Assembly (NCBI GenBank): GCA_017303805.1
Contig: JAFLBQ010000002.1
Location: 186,001-250,000 of the forward strand
DNA length: 64,000 bases
Reading direction: 5' to 3'
Origin: Cytophagales bacterium
GTDB taxonomy: Bacteria; Bacteroidota; Bacteroidia; Cytophagales; Cyclobacteriaceae
Made by a program: the position numbers and the translations under genes
The notes under the pieces: generated by a model
Seen by the model: the letters and a program-made list of their open reading frames with translations, nothing else
Databases searched by the model: none
What the model was told of the DNA's origin: nothing
Shown: positions 34,759 to 43,134 of the stretch, piece after piece
Numbering within the stretch: the first letter of the stretch is position 1
How the letters are laid out: every line of letters begins with the position of its first letter

Positions 34759-35886
34759 ATGAAAAAATCTGCATCCAAACTTACCCTTAGTGTCCATGCC
34801 GGCTCAATGGGCGATCCGCTCTATGGCGGAGTTGTTACACCCATCTACCCTTCGGCCGCTTACGATTATGAGACTGAAGTGCGGTACCCGCGCTACTATA
34901 ATACTCCCAATCAAAAAGCGGTAGTAGAAAAACTGGTTGCGCTTGAAAATGGCGAAGATGGATTGATCTTCAGCTCAGGTATGGCGGCTATTATGACCAG
35001 CCTGTTTGCCATGATTAAGGCGGGCGACCATGTTTTATTTCAAAACGACTTGTACGGAGGCACACACCATGCGGCCGTACATGAATTAGAGCGCTACGGC
35101 ATAGCGTACTCCATGGCCGATGTATCAAACCTTACAAATTTTGAAAAAGCCATTCGCAAAAACACCAAAGTCATTTACGTAGAGACACCCAGCAATCCGC
35201 TGTTAAAGATTACCGATTTAAAGGGAGTTGCCCGCCTTGCCAGGAAGCGTGGTATTATTACACTAATCGACAACACTTTTGCGAGCCCGGTAAACCAAAA
35301 CCCGATAGACCTTGGGATTGACATTGTTACCCACAGTGGCACCAAATACATTGGCGGCCACAGCGACATTTGTTGTGGAGCCATGATCTCTTCGAAAAAA
35401 CTTACGGAACAAATCAAACAAAGCGCGCTGCACTTTGGCGGAAGCCTGGATGCGCAGACCTGTTACCTGGTGGAGCGCAGCTTAAAGACAATTGTGCTGC
35501 GGGTAGAAAAGCAAAACGAGAATGCCCTTGCCATTGCACGGTACCTTCAAAGCGAAAGCAAAGTTGACGGAGTTTATTATCCGGGATTAAAGAGTCATCC
35601 GGGCTATGCGCTTGCCAAAAAGCAAATGCCCGGAGGCTTTGGAGGTATGCTTTCATTTGAAGTAAAAATCAACCCGGATAAATTCATTAAGAAGTTGCAG
35701 TACATCAAACGCGCCATCAGTTTGGGTGGTGTAGAGTCAACCATAACACAACCGGTAAAAACTTCACACGCCAAACTTACCGCTGCCGAGCGCAAAGCCG
35801 TGGGAATTAAGAATAACCTGGTGCGCTTGTCGGTTGGGATTGAAGACACCAAAGACCTGATTGCGGATATCCGGCAGGCATTATGA
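34759..35886 (+). CDS. Cys/Met-metabolism PLP-dependent enzyme (cystathionine gamma-synthase/lyase family)
   Basis: A 375-residue fold-type I PLP enzyme of trans-sulfuration. The PLP lysine is K196 in THSGTKYIGGHSD, and the upstream loop FSSGMAAIMTSLFA and YVETPSNPLL are standard. The family covers cystathionine gamma-synthase, cystathionine gamma-lyase, methionine gamma-lyase and O-acylhomoserine sulfhydrylase; these cannot be separated confidently by reading. It is convergent with the antiporter gene (1-bp gap) and divergent from the YciI gene. Confidence 0.9.
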   Translation: MKKSASKLTLSVHAGSMGDPLYGGVVTPIYPSAAYDYETEVRYPRYYNTPNQKAVVEKLVALENGEDGLIFSSGMAAIMTSLFAMIKAGDHVLFQNDLYGGTHHAAVHELERYGIAYSMADVSNLTNFEKAIRKNTKVIYVETPSNPLLKITDLKGVARLARKRGIITLIDNTFASPVNQNPIDLGIDIVTHSGTKYIGGHSDICCGAMISSKKLTEQIKQSALHFGGSLDAQTCYLVERSLKTIVLRVEKQNENALAIARYLQSESKVDGVYYPGLKSHPGYALAKKQMPGGFGGMLSFEVKINPDKFIKKLQYIKRAISLGGVESTITQPVKTSHAKLTAAERKAVGIKNNLVRLSVGIEDTKDLIADIRQAL

Positions 35887-35887
35887 A

Positions 35888-36847
35888 TTACGGGCGGGTA
35901 ATTAAAGAGTACACATAGGCACCGTACACCACCAGAAAGAGAAATCCTTCTATGCGGTTAACCCCGGGTCGCTTACCTATGATTACTGCCATAATAAGCA
36001 CCGAGCTCGAAATCAACACCATCAAAATATCCTGGTTGCTGTGATCTGTAAAGGGTATGGGCGTGATAACCGAAGTTATGCCCACGATCCACAACAAGTT
36101 AAAGATGTTGGAGCCGATGGCATTGCCCACCGCCATATCGGTATTGCCTTTATAGGCGGCAACAGCCGAAGTTACCAACTCGGGCAGGGAGGTGCCAATG
36201 GCAATTACCGTAAGGCCAATAATGCCTTGACTTACCCCCAATTGCAAAGCCAGCGCAGTGGCACCATCTACCACCCAGCCTCCGCCAAAGTATAAGCCTG
36301 CAATGCCAATAGCTATTAAGGCGATCGAATTGAAGAGGGGCTTTTGAACGTGAATGACTTTTTCTGATTCGGGTTTTTTACTTCGGGAAGAAATAAAAAC
36401 GTAAATCATAAAAAGAATAAAAAAGTAAAGCAGGATAAGTCCTTCCTGGCGGCCAATGGTGCTGGCCCCCGAGTTAAAAATATTGGCATTGGCTAAAAAG
36501 CCAATCAGCATTGCTGCCAGTATGGAGAATGGTATTTCGATAAAATAAGTATCGCGTGGAATGGGCAACGGGCGCACCATAGCCGCCACGCCCAGAATAA
36601 TAAGAATGTTGGCAACGTTGCTGCCTAAAATATTGCCGAGCCCCATTTCGGGTTTGCCGCTTACGCTGGAGATCATGGTTACCAGCAATTCGGGCAGCGA
36701 AGTACCAAACGAAACAATGGTAAGCCCGATTACCATTTCGGAAATTCTGAATTGGCGACCAATGGCAGAGGCGCCTGCCACCAGTAAATCAGCCCCTTTA
36801 ATCAGAAAGACAAAGCCAAGTACAAAAAGCAAATAGACCATGAGCAC
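35888..36847 (-). CDS. CaCA-family calcium/sodium antiporter (YrbG-like)
   Basis: A 319-residue inner-membrane protein with ten or so hydrophobic helices. Both ion-binding alpha repeats are clear: GTSLPELLVTM with GNILGSNVANIL in the first half, and GTSLPELVTSAV with GNAIGSNIFNLL in the second half. This inverted duplication is the hallmark of Na+/Ca2+ exchangers. The two halves are separated by a polar loop (SSRSKKPESEKVIHV). It exchanges Ca2+ for Na+ or H+. Divergent from the GNAT gene over only 29 bp. Confidence 0.92.
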   Translation of the reverse strand: MLMVYLLFVLGFVFLIKGADLLVAGASAIGRQFRISEMVIGLTIVSFGTSLPELLVTMISSVSGKPEMGLGNILGSNVANILIILGVAAMVRPLPIPRDTYFIEIPFSILAAMLIGFLANANIFNSGASTIGRQEGLILLYFFILFMIYVFISSRSKKPESEKVIHVQKPLFNSIALIAIGIAGLYFGGGWVVDGATALALQLGVSQGIIGLTVIAIGTSLPELVTSAVAAYKGNTDMAVGNAIGSNIFNLLWIVGITSVITPIPFTDHSNQDILMVLISSSVLIMAVIIGKRPGVNRIEGFLFLVVYGAYVYSLITRP

Positions 36848-36854
36848 ATAATTT

Positions 36855-36871
36855 AATTAAAATATTTAATT
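36855..36871. repeat. 17-bp inverted repeat in the antiporter/GNAT divergent gap
   Basis: AATTAAA, ATA, TTTAATT: perfect 7-bp arms inside the 29-bp gap that separates two divergent start codons. Could be an operator, but pure A/T composition makes chance plausible. Confidence 0.35.
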
Positions 36872-36876
36872 GCACC

Positions 36877-37332
36877 ATGATTCAGATAAGAGAAGCCGTT
36901 GCCGATGATGCTCTTTATATTATCGACTTTCAACAAAAGATGGCCCTGGAGACCGAAAGCCTGGCGCTGGACTACCATACCCTAACTAAAGGGGTGCATG
37001 CTGTTTTTGAAGACCCGGCCAAAGGGAAATACTTTGTAGCTACCGAGGGTACCAAAGTAATTGGCAGCTTGCTGATTACTTATGAGTGGAGCGACTGGCG
37101 TTGCGGACAAGTAGTGTGGATACAATCGGTTTACATTATACCCGAAGGTCGTGGAAAAGGCGTTTTTAAATTAATGTATCACCACATTCAAACTCTTGTT
37201 ACGGCTAACCCGGGCTACCGCGGCATCCGCCTGTATGTGGATAAAACCAATACCCGCGCCCAGCATGTGTACGAAAGGCTGGGGATGAATGGCGACCATT
37301 ACCAGATGTACGAGTGGATGTTGGGGAGTTAA
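36877..37332 (+). CDS. GNAT-family N-acetyltransferase
   Basis: A 151-residue acetyltransferase. The acetyl-CoA-binding motif A is seen as VYIIPEGRGKGVFKLMYHHI (R/Q-X-X-G-X-G/A pattern RGKGVF), and the end LYVDKTNTRAQHVYERLGM is the usual motif B region. The substrate is unknown. Transcribed with the Crp-like gene that starts 16 bp downstream, probably one unit. Confidence 0.88.
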   Translation: MIQIREAVADDALYIIDFQQKMALETESLALDYHTLTKGVHAVFEDPAKGKYFVATEGTKVIGSLLITYEWSDWRCGQVVWIQSVYIIPEGRGKGVFKLMYHHIQTLVTANPGYRGIRLYVDKTNTRAQHVYERLGMNGDHYQMYEWMLGS

Positions 37333-37348
37333 AGGAGCAACTTCACGT

Positions 37349-37960
37349 ATGACTAACAATTCAAATCTTGAGGCTTGCCAACCGTTGACAGCGTATTTCA
37401 ACCGATTCATTCCATTATCACAAGCAGAGCAAGGTCTGATTAACACAAAATTTCATCCGCATCTCTTTCTTAAAAGGCAGTTTGCGCTTCAACACGGTCA
37501 GGTATGCGAACATTTTGATTTTGTGGTGCGGGGTTGTCTCCGGCTTTATAAGGTTGATGACAAGGGAATTTATCATATTCTTCAGTTTGCAACTGAAAAT
37601 TATTGGATACTAGACTTGACAAGCTTTCATAAAAAGAAACCTGCCCAACTCAATATTGATGCCCTGGAGGATACGATGGTACTTCGTATTACGTACGATG
37701 ACCTGATTGATTTGTACCTGAAGGCTCCTAAGTTCGATCGGATCTTCAGAGTTCTTTTGGAAAATCATTTTATGCTTCAGCAGCAACGCATGGTTCAACT
37801 GTTCAGTTCAACAGCCGAAGAGCGGTACCAGCTTTTTTTGGATACTTACCCACACTTACTCACGCGTTTATCGCAAGTACAGATTGCCGCCTACCTGGGT
37901 GTTACCCCTGAATTTCTTAGCCGCATTCGGGGCCGCATGGCAAAAGGGGATCGTAGATAG
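37349..37960 (+). CDS. Crp/Fnr-family transcriptional regulator
   Basis: A 203-residue regulator from ATG 37349 (an upstream frame from 37289 overlaps the GNAT gene and is not convincing). An N-terminal cyclic nucleotide-binding-like beta roll (FALQHGQVCEHFDFVVRGCLRLYKVDDKG) is followed by a long dimer helix and a short C-terminal helix-turn-helix (LSQVQIAAYLGVTPEFLSRIRGRMA). It lacks an Fnr cysteine cluster. Bacteroidota encode many such small Crp-like proteins with unknown ligands. The next gene may be its target, see the repeated site in the intergenic region. Confidence 0.85.
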   Translation: MTNNSNLEACQPLTAYFNRFIPLSQAEQGLINTKFHPHLFLKRQFALQHGQVCEHFDFVVRGCLRLYKVDDKGIYHILQFATENYWILDLTSFHKKKPAQLNIDALEDTMVLRITYDDLIDLYLKAPKFDRIFRVLLENHFMLQQQRMVQLFSSTAEERYQLFLDTYPHLLTRLSQVQIAAYLGVTPEFLSRIRGRMAKGDRR

Positions 37961-37973
37961 CCTGCAAAAGGCT

Positions 37974-38008
37974 TAAACCAGATCAAGGCTTTTTCCTAAA
38001 CCAGATCA
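37974..38008. promoter_or_regulatory. Two direct copies of TAAACCAGATCA
   Basis: The 12-base motif occurs at 37974-37985 and 37997-38008, 23 bp apart from start to start, in the gap between the Crp-like gene and the oxidoreductase gene. Spacing near two DNA turns suggests side-by-side protein sites, conceivably for the Crp-like regulator. Confidence 0.45.
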
Positions 38009-38066
38009 TTGGTACAGCCCTCTTGTTTGATGTTGCTTTGTGTCATTAACAAAAAGAAAAAGCATT

Positions 38067-38720
38067 ATGTCAACAAAAACAAAAATAGCCGTAATCGGCT
38101 TGGGAAACATTGGAAAGGTTGTTGCCTCTAACCTGGTTAAGAGCAATCGGGAGGTTATACTTGCCAGCCATAAAATTGAAGACGCAAACACGTTTGCCGC
38201 CCAGCTTGGAAAGCTTGCAAAAGCAGCAGATGTAAAAACTGCAATTACAGAGGCAGATGTAGTTGTGTTATCTGTTTGGTTCAACGCCATTCAGGAATTA
38301 CTCAAACAATACGCAGCCGAACTTCAGGGTAAGATTATCATCGACCCCTCTAACCCCATTGCGCCAGACGGAAACGGTGGATTTAAAAAGATCATTGACG
38401 CGAATGAATCGGCAGGACAAATTCTAAAAGAATTACAACCAGCCGGAGCAAAACTTGTAAAAGCTCTTGGTTCATTAGGAGCTGGTTCACTTGCAAGTGC
38501 AGCCTTCCAAAATCCCACAAATGTTTTGTTTTACGCAACGGATGAAAAAAGCATAACCAACACCATAGAAGAACTGATAACGAATGTCGGATTCGATCCG
38601 GTTAACCTGGGAGGTATTGATCAATCCATTCGCATGGAAGTGTTTGGTGAGCTGCACGAGTTTGGAGCGCTTGGCAAACCAGTAACGCGCGCAGAATTTA
38701 ATCAATCCGCTAAATCATAG
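38067..38720 (+). CDS. NAD(P)-binding reductase of the F420-dependent NADP reductase-like family
   Basis: A 217-residue protein from ATG 38067. The Rossmann motif is at the very N-terminus (IAVIGLGNIGKVVASNL), followed by ILASHKIED, where family members bind the NADP phosphate. The middle segment IIIDPSNPIAPDGNGG is typical of COG2085 (NADPH-dependent F420 reductase-like) proteins. F420 itself is generally not made in Bacteroidota, so a different substrate such as flavin or ferric compounds is likely; that part is inference. It follows a pair of direct repeats that may be its control site. Confidence 0.83.
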   Translation: MSTKTKIAVIGLGNIGKVVASNLVKSNREVILASHKIEDANTFAAQLGKLAKAADVKTAITEADVVVLSVWFNAIQELLKQYAAELQGKIIIDPSNPIAPDGNGGFKKIIDANESAGQILKELQPAGAKLVKALGSLGAGSLASAAFQNPTNVLFYATDEKSITNTIEELITNVGFDPVNLGGIDQSIRMEVFGELHEFGALGKPVTRAEFNQSAKS

Positions 38721-38838
38721 CACAAGCATTAAAGACCGCATGTGATCAGAGTAAAAAGAAAGTGCATAAATTGGATTATATTTAATGTACTTTTATTTCG
38801 ACTATTCAAAAACAATCAAATTGAAACAAATAAACACT

Positions 38839-39366
38839 ATGAAAACAATCCGATTGGTTGCCTTTCTCTTTACTTTAATTGGGCTATCCTCTTTCGCCAA
38901 AGCACAAAGCATTGATGAAATAGTTAAAGAATGGGAGCGGGCCAAAGCCTACACAAAAGAATACCTGGACGTAATGCCCGAGGCGGGCTACGCCTTAAAA
39001 CCCACTCCCGAAATGCGCTCATTCGCAGAACAGTTGCTGCACCTTACCGATGCCAACTATGGTTTTGCGGCTGCCATAACCGGTGAAAAAAGTCCGATTG
39101 GTTTTGGAGAGTCTGAAAAAACAACCGACAAGTCTAAAGCGAACATAAGCAAACTGGTGTTGGCTGGTTATGATTATGTGATTGCAAGCGTTAAGAAATT
39201 AACCCCCACGCAGCTTTCTGAACAAATCAAGTTATTCGGTCAGTTTGAAATGACAAAGCGGGCAGCCCTTGATAAACTGTTTGAACACCAAACACACCAC
39301 CGTGGGCAAACAACAGTTTACATCCGGTTGGCAGGCGCCAAACCTCCGCAAGAGAAGTTGTTTTAA
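38839..39366 (+). CDS. Exported DinB-family protein
   Basis: A 175-residue protein from ATG 38839. An N-terminal signal peptide (about 1-20, ending FAKAQ) precedes a four-helix DinB-like domain. Putative metal-binding histidines lie in EQLLHLTDANYG and EHQTHHRGQTTVYIR, the HX3H arrangement of DinB/YfiT metalloenzymes. Many DinB relatives are cytosolic thiol transferases, so the signal peptide suggests a distinct envelope role. Function is unknown. Confidence 0.82.
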   Translation: MKTIRLVAFLFTLIGLSSFAKAQSIDEIVKEWERAKAYTKEYLDVMPEAGYALKPTPEMRSFAEQLLHLTDANYGFAAAITGEKSPIGFGESEKTTDKSKANISKLVLAGYDYVIASVKKLTPTQLSEQIKLFGQFEMTKRAALDKLFEHQTHHRGQTTVYIRLAGAKPPQEKLF

Positions 39367-39467
39367 AATTTATTGATAGAATTTCTTAATTAGTATTGGT
39401 TGTAAATCTTGTCGAAGCCTATTTTCAGCTTATACAGAAGTTAGTATTACAATTTCTGAAATAGACT

Positions 39468-39941
39468 ATGAAATCAAAGATTGGAGTTAAATTCGGCCCC
39501 CTACTTCCGTGGACATTTAGGCTATTGGCTGCATGTGTTATAATTTTTGGACTAAAAGTATGGCAAACAAGTCCTTGGATCGCCATAATAATGGGAGCAA
39601 TTGGTTTATTTGCTATAGTTGCCAGTGAAGGCACAGAAATAAATCTAGTCCAGAAAACTTATCGTGAGTATACTTCCTTTGGTCTTTTCAAGACAGGGAA
39701 GTTTCATCCATATGATTCCGTTGAGAAAATATTTATTAATAGTTCCAGAGAAAGTCAGAAGATGTATACTGCGCATACGCTGCACTCCTCAACCTTTAAG
39801 AGCATTTATTATAATGCCTATTTGAAATTTGCAAATGGTGAGAAAATTCATCTCAAGAAAGAGACAGACAAGGAAGTCTTAATTCAGAAACTCAAGCCGT
39901 TGAGTAAAGCCGTTGAGATTGAAATAGTTGACAATTCTTAA
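39468..39941 (+). CDS. Small membrane protein of unknown function
   Basis: A 157-residue protein with two close hydrophobic segments (about residues 14-30 and 34-50) and a soluble C-terminal part rich in lysine and beta-prone residues (EKIFINSSRESQKMY, YLKFANGEKIHLKKETDKE). That layout is like small PH-like membrane proteins, but no family is recognised. The gene is isolated and more AT-rich than its neighbours. It is convergent with the RibD-like gene. Confidence 0.6.
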   Translation: MKSKIGVKFGPLLPWTFRLLAACVIIFGLKVWQTSPWIAIIMGAIGLFAIVASEGTEINLVQKTYREYTSFGLFKTGKFHPYDSVEKIFINSSRESQKMYTAHTLHSSTFKSIYYNAYLKFANGEKIHLKKETDKEVLIQKLKPLSKAVEIEIVDNS

Positions 39942-40030
39942 ATACAAATGGTCTTATCCTGGAATAGAGTTTATTGGGTACAATTATTTCTTGCTAAATC
40001 CTTTCGGTTCCACGCGAAGTTTCGCTTCAT

Positions 40031-40049
40031 GCCTTTAATTCATTAAGGC
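40031..40049. terminator. Hairpin in a convergent gap
   Basis: GCCTT and AAGGC close a stem around TAATTCATT in which a further AAT/ATT pairing is possible; TTTAAAAA follows. It sits between the convergent membrane-protein and reductase genes and could terminate transcription. Confidence 0.35.
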
Positions 40050-40090
40050 TTTAAAAACCAGCCGGGTCTTCAATGGGCTTAAAAGCATCT

Positions 40091-40669
40091 CTACACCTCG
40101 GTATTGGTTTTATAAACAAGTACGATAACTCCGCATTCGAAGTACTTTGATGATACGAACATGAACTTTTGCATTCTTTCTGTCATAGCAAAAATGGTTT
40201 TTCCCGTTCCAATAATTACCGGATTTACAAATAAATACAGTTCATCAACCAGTTTCTCCTTTATTAACGTAGATGCAAATGTTGCTCCTCCGTACACAAG
40301 TATATCTTTGCCCATGTTGCGCTTCAGCTGGTGTACGATAGTTGTTACATTTCCATTTTCAACATGTACGTTTTTACCTTTCATACTAGCAATGCTTTCG
40401 CTAAAAACGATTTTCGGAATATCTACCATTTTTTGTGCAAATGAATGCCATTCACTGCCTGGTTGATTGGCTGCGATATGCTCCCAATGGTTGAGAAATT
40501 CCTCGCTCATTTTTCTACCCATTAGAAGGGTATCTGAAGTTTCGGCCAGATCATATTCATATTTTCTAAACGCTTCGTCCCAAACAGGTGGCATCCAATC
40601 TGTTTCTCCGTTGGATCCTGATATGAAACCGTCCAATGTGATTTGAACCTGCAGTTTTAATTTTCTCAC
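40091..40669 (-). CDS. Dihydrofolate reductase-family protein (RibD C-terminal domain-like)
   Basis: A 192-residue protein if started at GTG 40669 (MRKLKLQVQITLDGFISG); a longer frame to 40735 exists but its start is atypical. Domain features: the N-terminal strand and SLDGF-like loop, LLMGRKMSEEFLNHW, and DILVYGGATFASTLI, where NADPH binds. Such stand-alone RibD-C proteins (YyaP/YwjB type) are reductases of unknown substrate. Single gene, convergent on one side with the small membrane protein. Confidence 0.85.
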   Translation of the reverse strand: MRKLKLQVQITLDGFISGSNGETDWMPPVWDEAFRKYEYDLAETSDTLLMGRKMSEEFLNHWEHIAANQPGSEWHSFAQKMVDIPKIVFSESIASMKGKNVHVENGNVTTIVHQLKRNMGKDILVYGGATFASTLIKEKLVDELYLFVNPVIIGTGKTIFAMTERMQKFMFVSSKYFECGVIVLVYKTNTEV

Positions 40670-40749
40670 TTTTTTGTTTTTTAGATTGCGAAACTGATCG
40701 GTTGCAAATATATGTACAGCCTTTTGGTTTCGCAAATACTTCGCCTTTT

Positions 40750-42357
40750 TTAAGGTTTTCTGATTAAATCGCCCGCCTTCTCCGCAATCATGATAACCGG
40801 AGCATTGGTATTACCACTGGTAAGGGTGGGCATAACCGAAGCATCTACTACCCGCAGGTTTTCAATTCCATAAACTTGCAGATCCGAATTCACCACCGCC
40901 AACTCATCTACACCCATCTTACACGTACCTACCGGATGGTACACACACTCCGCACTGCGTTGAATGTGATCCAGCAACGCCTCATCCGAATCGCGTTGAG
41001 CCGGACAATGGGTGCGAATGCGATACGGAGAAAAGGCATCTGCTTCTAAAATCTGCAACGCCATGCGGGCACCCTTTACCATCACTTCGCGATCGGTTTC
41101 ATGTGAAAGATAGCGTGGATCGATAACTACCGGTTTTAACGGATCTGCGGAAGCGAGCGTAACAAAGCCCCGACTTAGTGGATTAACCTGCGTGGGCAAA
41201 ACCGTGTAGCCATCAACTCGTGGAAAGGTATTCAGATCAAACGGATTGGCGGTATAATCATCGCCCGCGTTGGTGGGCGTAAACTGAAATTGCAAATCGG
41301 GTTTGGATAAAGATGCATCAGATTTTGCAAACGCACAGGCTTCCAATGGCCCAATGGTTAACGGGCCTTTCTTAAACAATGCATAGGTAGCAAGTGCCTG
41401 CACCTGCCGGTGTAAGGGCATCCAATAATTATTACTGATGGGCTTGTTGCATAAACTGCTCACAGCAAAGAATAAATGATCTTGCAGATTTTGTCCTACC
41501 CCCGGCAATTCTTTTTTTACTTCGATGTTGTGTTTACTCAACACATCTTTCGGCCCGATGCCGGAGAGCATTAAGAGTTGTGGCGAGGCAAACGCACCGC
41601 CACACAGAATTACTTCTTTATTGGCATACGCCTTTTCACAGTAACGATCGCGAATAAAAAACTCAACCCCGATTGCTTTGTCCTTTTCAATCAGTACTTG
41701 CTTCGCATGCACCCCTGTATATACCGTAAGGTTATCGCGCGAAAGCGCGGGTTTTAAAAATGCCTGGGCCGTGCTGCAGCGTTTGGCATTCTTAATAGTG
41801 AATTGCATACGTCCGGCACCTTCCTGTTCGCCTCCGTTAAAATCATCGTTGCGCGGAATTCCATTTTGTTCGCACGCACTCACAAAAGCTCCGGCCAATT
41901 CTGTTTCATAGTGTTGCGAATGGGTAACATTCAATACACCACCGCTGCCATGAAAATCGTTTTTGAATTGTTCGTTGTGTTCTGATTTAATAAAGTAGGG
42001 TAAAACATCCGCATAACTCCAACCCTTGTTACCAAGACTTGCCCAATGATTGTAGTCCGCCCGATTGCCACGCACATAAGCCATGGCATTGGTAGAGCTA
42101 CAGCCCCCCAACACTTTACCGCGCGGATGATAAATTCTTCGATTGTTTAAATGAGGTTGGGGTTCGGTCCAATAACAATTCCAATCTACCGAACTGTGGT
42201 GCAGTTTCATGTAGCCTCCGGGGATTGCTACTTCCAGCTTGGTGTCTTTGGGGCCCGCTTCGAGAAGCAATACCGTTGTGCCTGGGTCTTCGGTAAGCCG
42301 ATTAGCCAATACACAACCAGCCGAACCGGCCCCGATAATGATGTAATCGAATGTCAT
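40750..42357 (-). CDS. GMC-family FAD oxidoreductase (choline dehydrogenase-like)
   Basis: A 535-residue flavoprotein from ATG 42357 (MTFDYIIIGAGSAGC); an open frame continues 33 residues upstream but would place a foreign segment before the FAD-binding strand. The ADP-binding GAGSAGCVLANRL, the GMC signatures (GKVLGGCSSTNAMAYVRG and GAFASPQLLMLSGIGP) and the active-site HPVGTCKMG near the C-terminus are present, with the partner Asn in SGNTNAPV. It oxidises an alcohol; choline or other substrate cannot be told. Monocistronic. Confidence 0.92.
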   Translation of the reverse strand: MTFDYIIIGAGSAGCVLANRLTEDPGTTVLLLEAGPKDTKLEVAIPGGYMKLHHSSVDWNCYWTEPQPHLNNRRIYHPRGKVLGGCSSTNAMAYVRGNRADYNHWASLGNKGWSYADVLPYFIKSEHNEQFKNDFHGSGGVLNVTHSQHYETELAGAFVSACEQNGIPRNDDFNGGEQEGAGRMQFTIKNAKRCSTAQAFLKPALSRDNLTVYTGVHAKQVLIEKDKAIGVEFFIRDRYCEKAYANKEVILCGGAFASPQLLMLSGIGPKDVLSKHNIEVKKELPGVGQNLQDHLFFAVSSLCNKPISNNYWMPLHRQVQALATYALFKKGPLTIGPLEACAFAKSDASLSKPDLQFQFTPTNAGDDYTANPFDLNTFPRVDGYTVLPTQVNPLSRGFVTLASADPLKPVVIDPRYLSHETDREVMVKGARMALQILEADAFSPYRIRTHCPAQRDSDEALLDHIQRSAECVYHPVGTCKMGVDELAVVNSDLQVYGIENLRVVDASVMPTLTSGNTNAPVIMIAEKAGDLIRKP

Positions 42358-42671
42358 TGCAGAGTTAACGTACGAAAAAAATGGAGGAATTGAAATTACA
42401 ACTCCGTGCTCACTACAAAGAATCATCGCGGTTGGGTTCTGGCACCTGATCATCACAGAATAATCTTCTATCCCATACTGCGATCCTGATTAAGCAGCGG
42501 TGTATGAACTATGAAAAGCTTTTCATGGCAAATTGGTGCCTACTTAAAGCGAGATTCCGGAATTCGCCATTGCTTCAATAAGTTTTATCTTTTGATTAGT
42601 AGGGTCGGTTTTCAATCGTTCACTCTCACGCTCCTCCGGAATGACTGTGAAAAACTATTTTTTATTATTTC
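42358..42671. other. Intergenic stretch without a recognised gene
   Basis: This part of the 378-bp gap between the divergent GMC and PadR genes holds no convincing reading frame, RNA gene or long repeat. It presumably includes the GMC promoter at its left end. The only structured element I see in the gap is the inverted repeat next to PadR, listed separately. Confidence 0.5.
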
Positions 42672-42730
42672 TTACTAAATCGTAGAACAAATAAAATTCT
42701 TTTCCGTACACTTGTTCTACAATTTAGTAA
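42672..42730. promoter_or_regulatory. 19-bp inverted repeat flanking the probable PadR promoter
   Basis: The arm at 42672-42690 (TTACTAAATCGTAGAACAA) and that at 42712-42730 (TTGTTCTACAATTTAGTAA) pair at 18 of 19 positions across a 21-base spacer. The right arm ends 5 bp before the PadR ATG. This is very likely the operator of the PadR regulator, with symmetrical sites at about four helical turns. Confidence 0.72.
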
Positions 42731-42735
42731 CTAAT

Positions 42736-43071
42736 ATGATCGAAACACGACTGGGTGAATTTGAAGAAGTAATTCTGTTGCTGGTAGGCATTTTGGGCGA
42801 AGGTGCCTATGCCTATCGCATAGCCGAAGAATTTAAAAGTCAGACGGGCCGCTCCATTTCTATTGGCGCCACGCACTCCACATTGGACAGACTCGAAGGC
42901 AAAGGTTTTCTAAAATCGGAAATGGGCAGCGCCACAGCCGAACGCGGTGGTCGTAGAAAAAGGATTTTTTCCATTACCGCCTTAGGCAAACGCGTGCTGA
43001 AAGAATCGCGTGACTTTAAAGTGAGTTTGTGGGAGCAGTATCCTGCGTTTAAGGTAAATATTGGGTATTAG
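42736..43071 (+). CDS. PadR-family transcriptional regulator
   Basis: A 111-residue PadR-type winged helix from ATG 42736. Typical features: GEFEEVILLLVGIL, AYAYRIAEEFKSQTGRSISIGATHSTLDRLE(G) with the recognition helix, and the wing with RGGRRKRIFSITALGKRVL. In Bacteroidota such regulators precede FtsX-type permeases with an N-terminal prefix, as here (63 bp to the next gene). It likely represses its own transcript through the inverted repeat directly upstream. Confidence 0.9.
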   Translation: MIETRLGEFEEVILLLVGILGEGAYAYRIAEEFKSQTGRSISIGATHSTLDRLEGKGFLKSEMGSATAERGGRRKRIFSITALGKRVLKESRDFKVSLWEQYPAFKVNIGY

Positions 43072-43134
43072 GAATTGGGCATTGGGAGATTGGGTATTAG
43101 AAGGTATTAGGCATTAGGAGATTAGGTATTAGGT
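43061..43134 (+). repeat. Degenerate short repeats of GGTATTAGG/GGCATTAGG type
   Basis: About eight variants of a 7-10-base unit (TTGGGTATTAGG, GGCATTGGG, GAGATTGGG, GGTATTAG, GGCATTAGG, GAGATTAGG, GGTATTAGG) fill the gap from the PadR stop codon, which lies in the first unit, to the ATG of the first permease. Copy number may vary between strains. Confidence 0.7.

Noticed and set aside
43061-43134. CRISPR-like array
   Set aside because: Units are 7-10 bases, degenerate, without spacers or cas genes.
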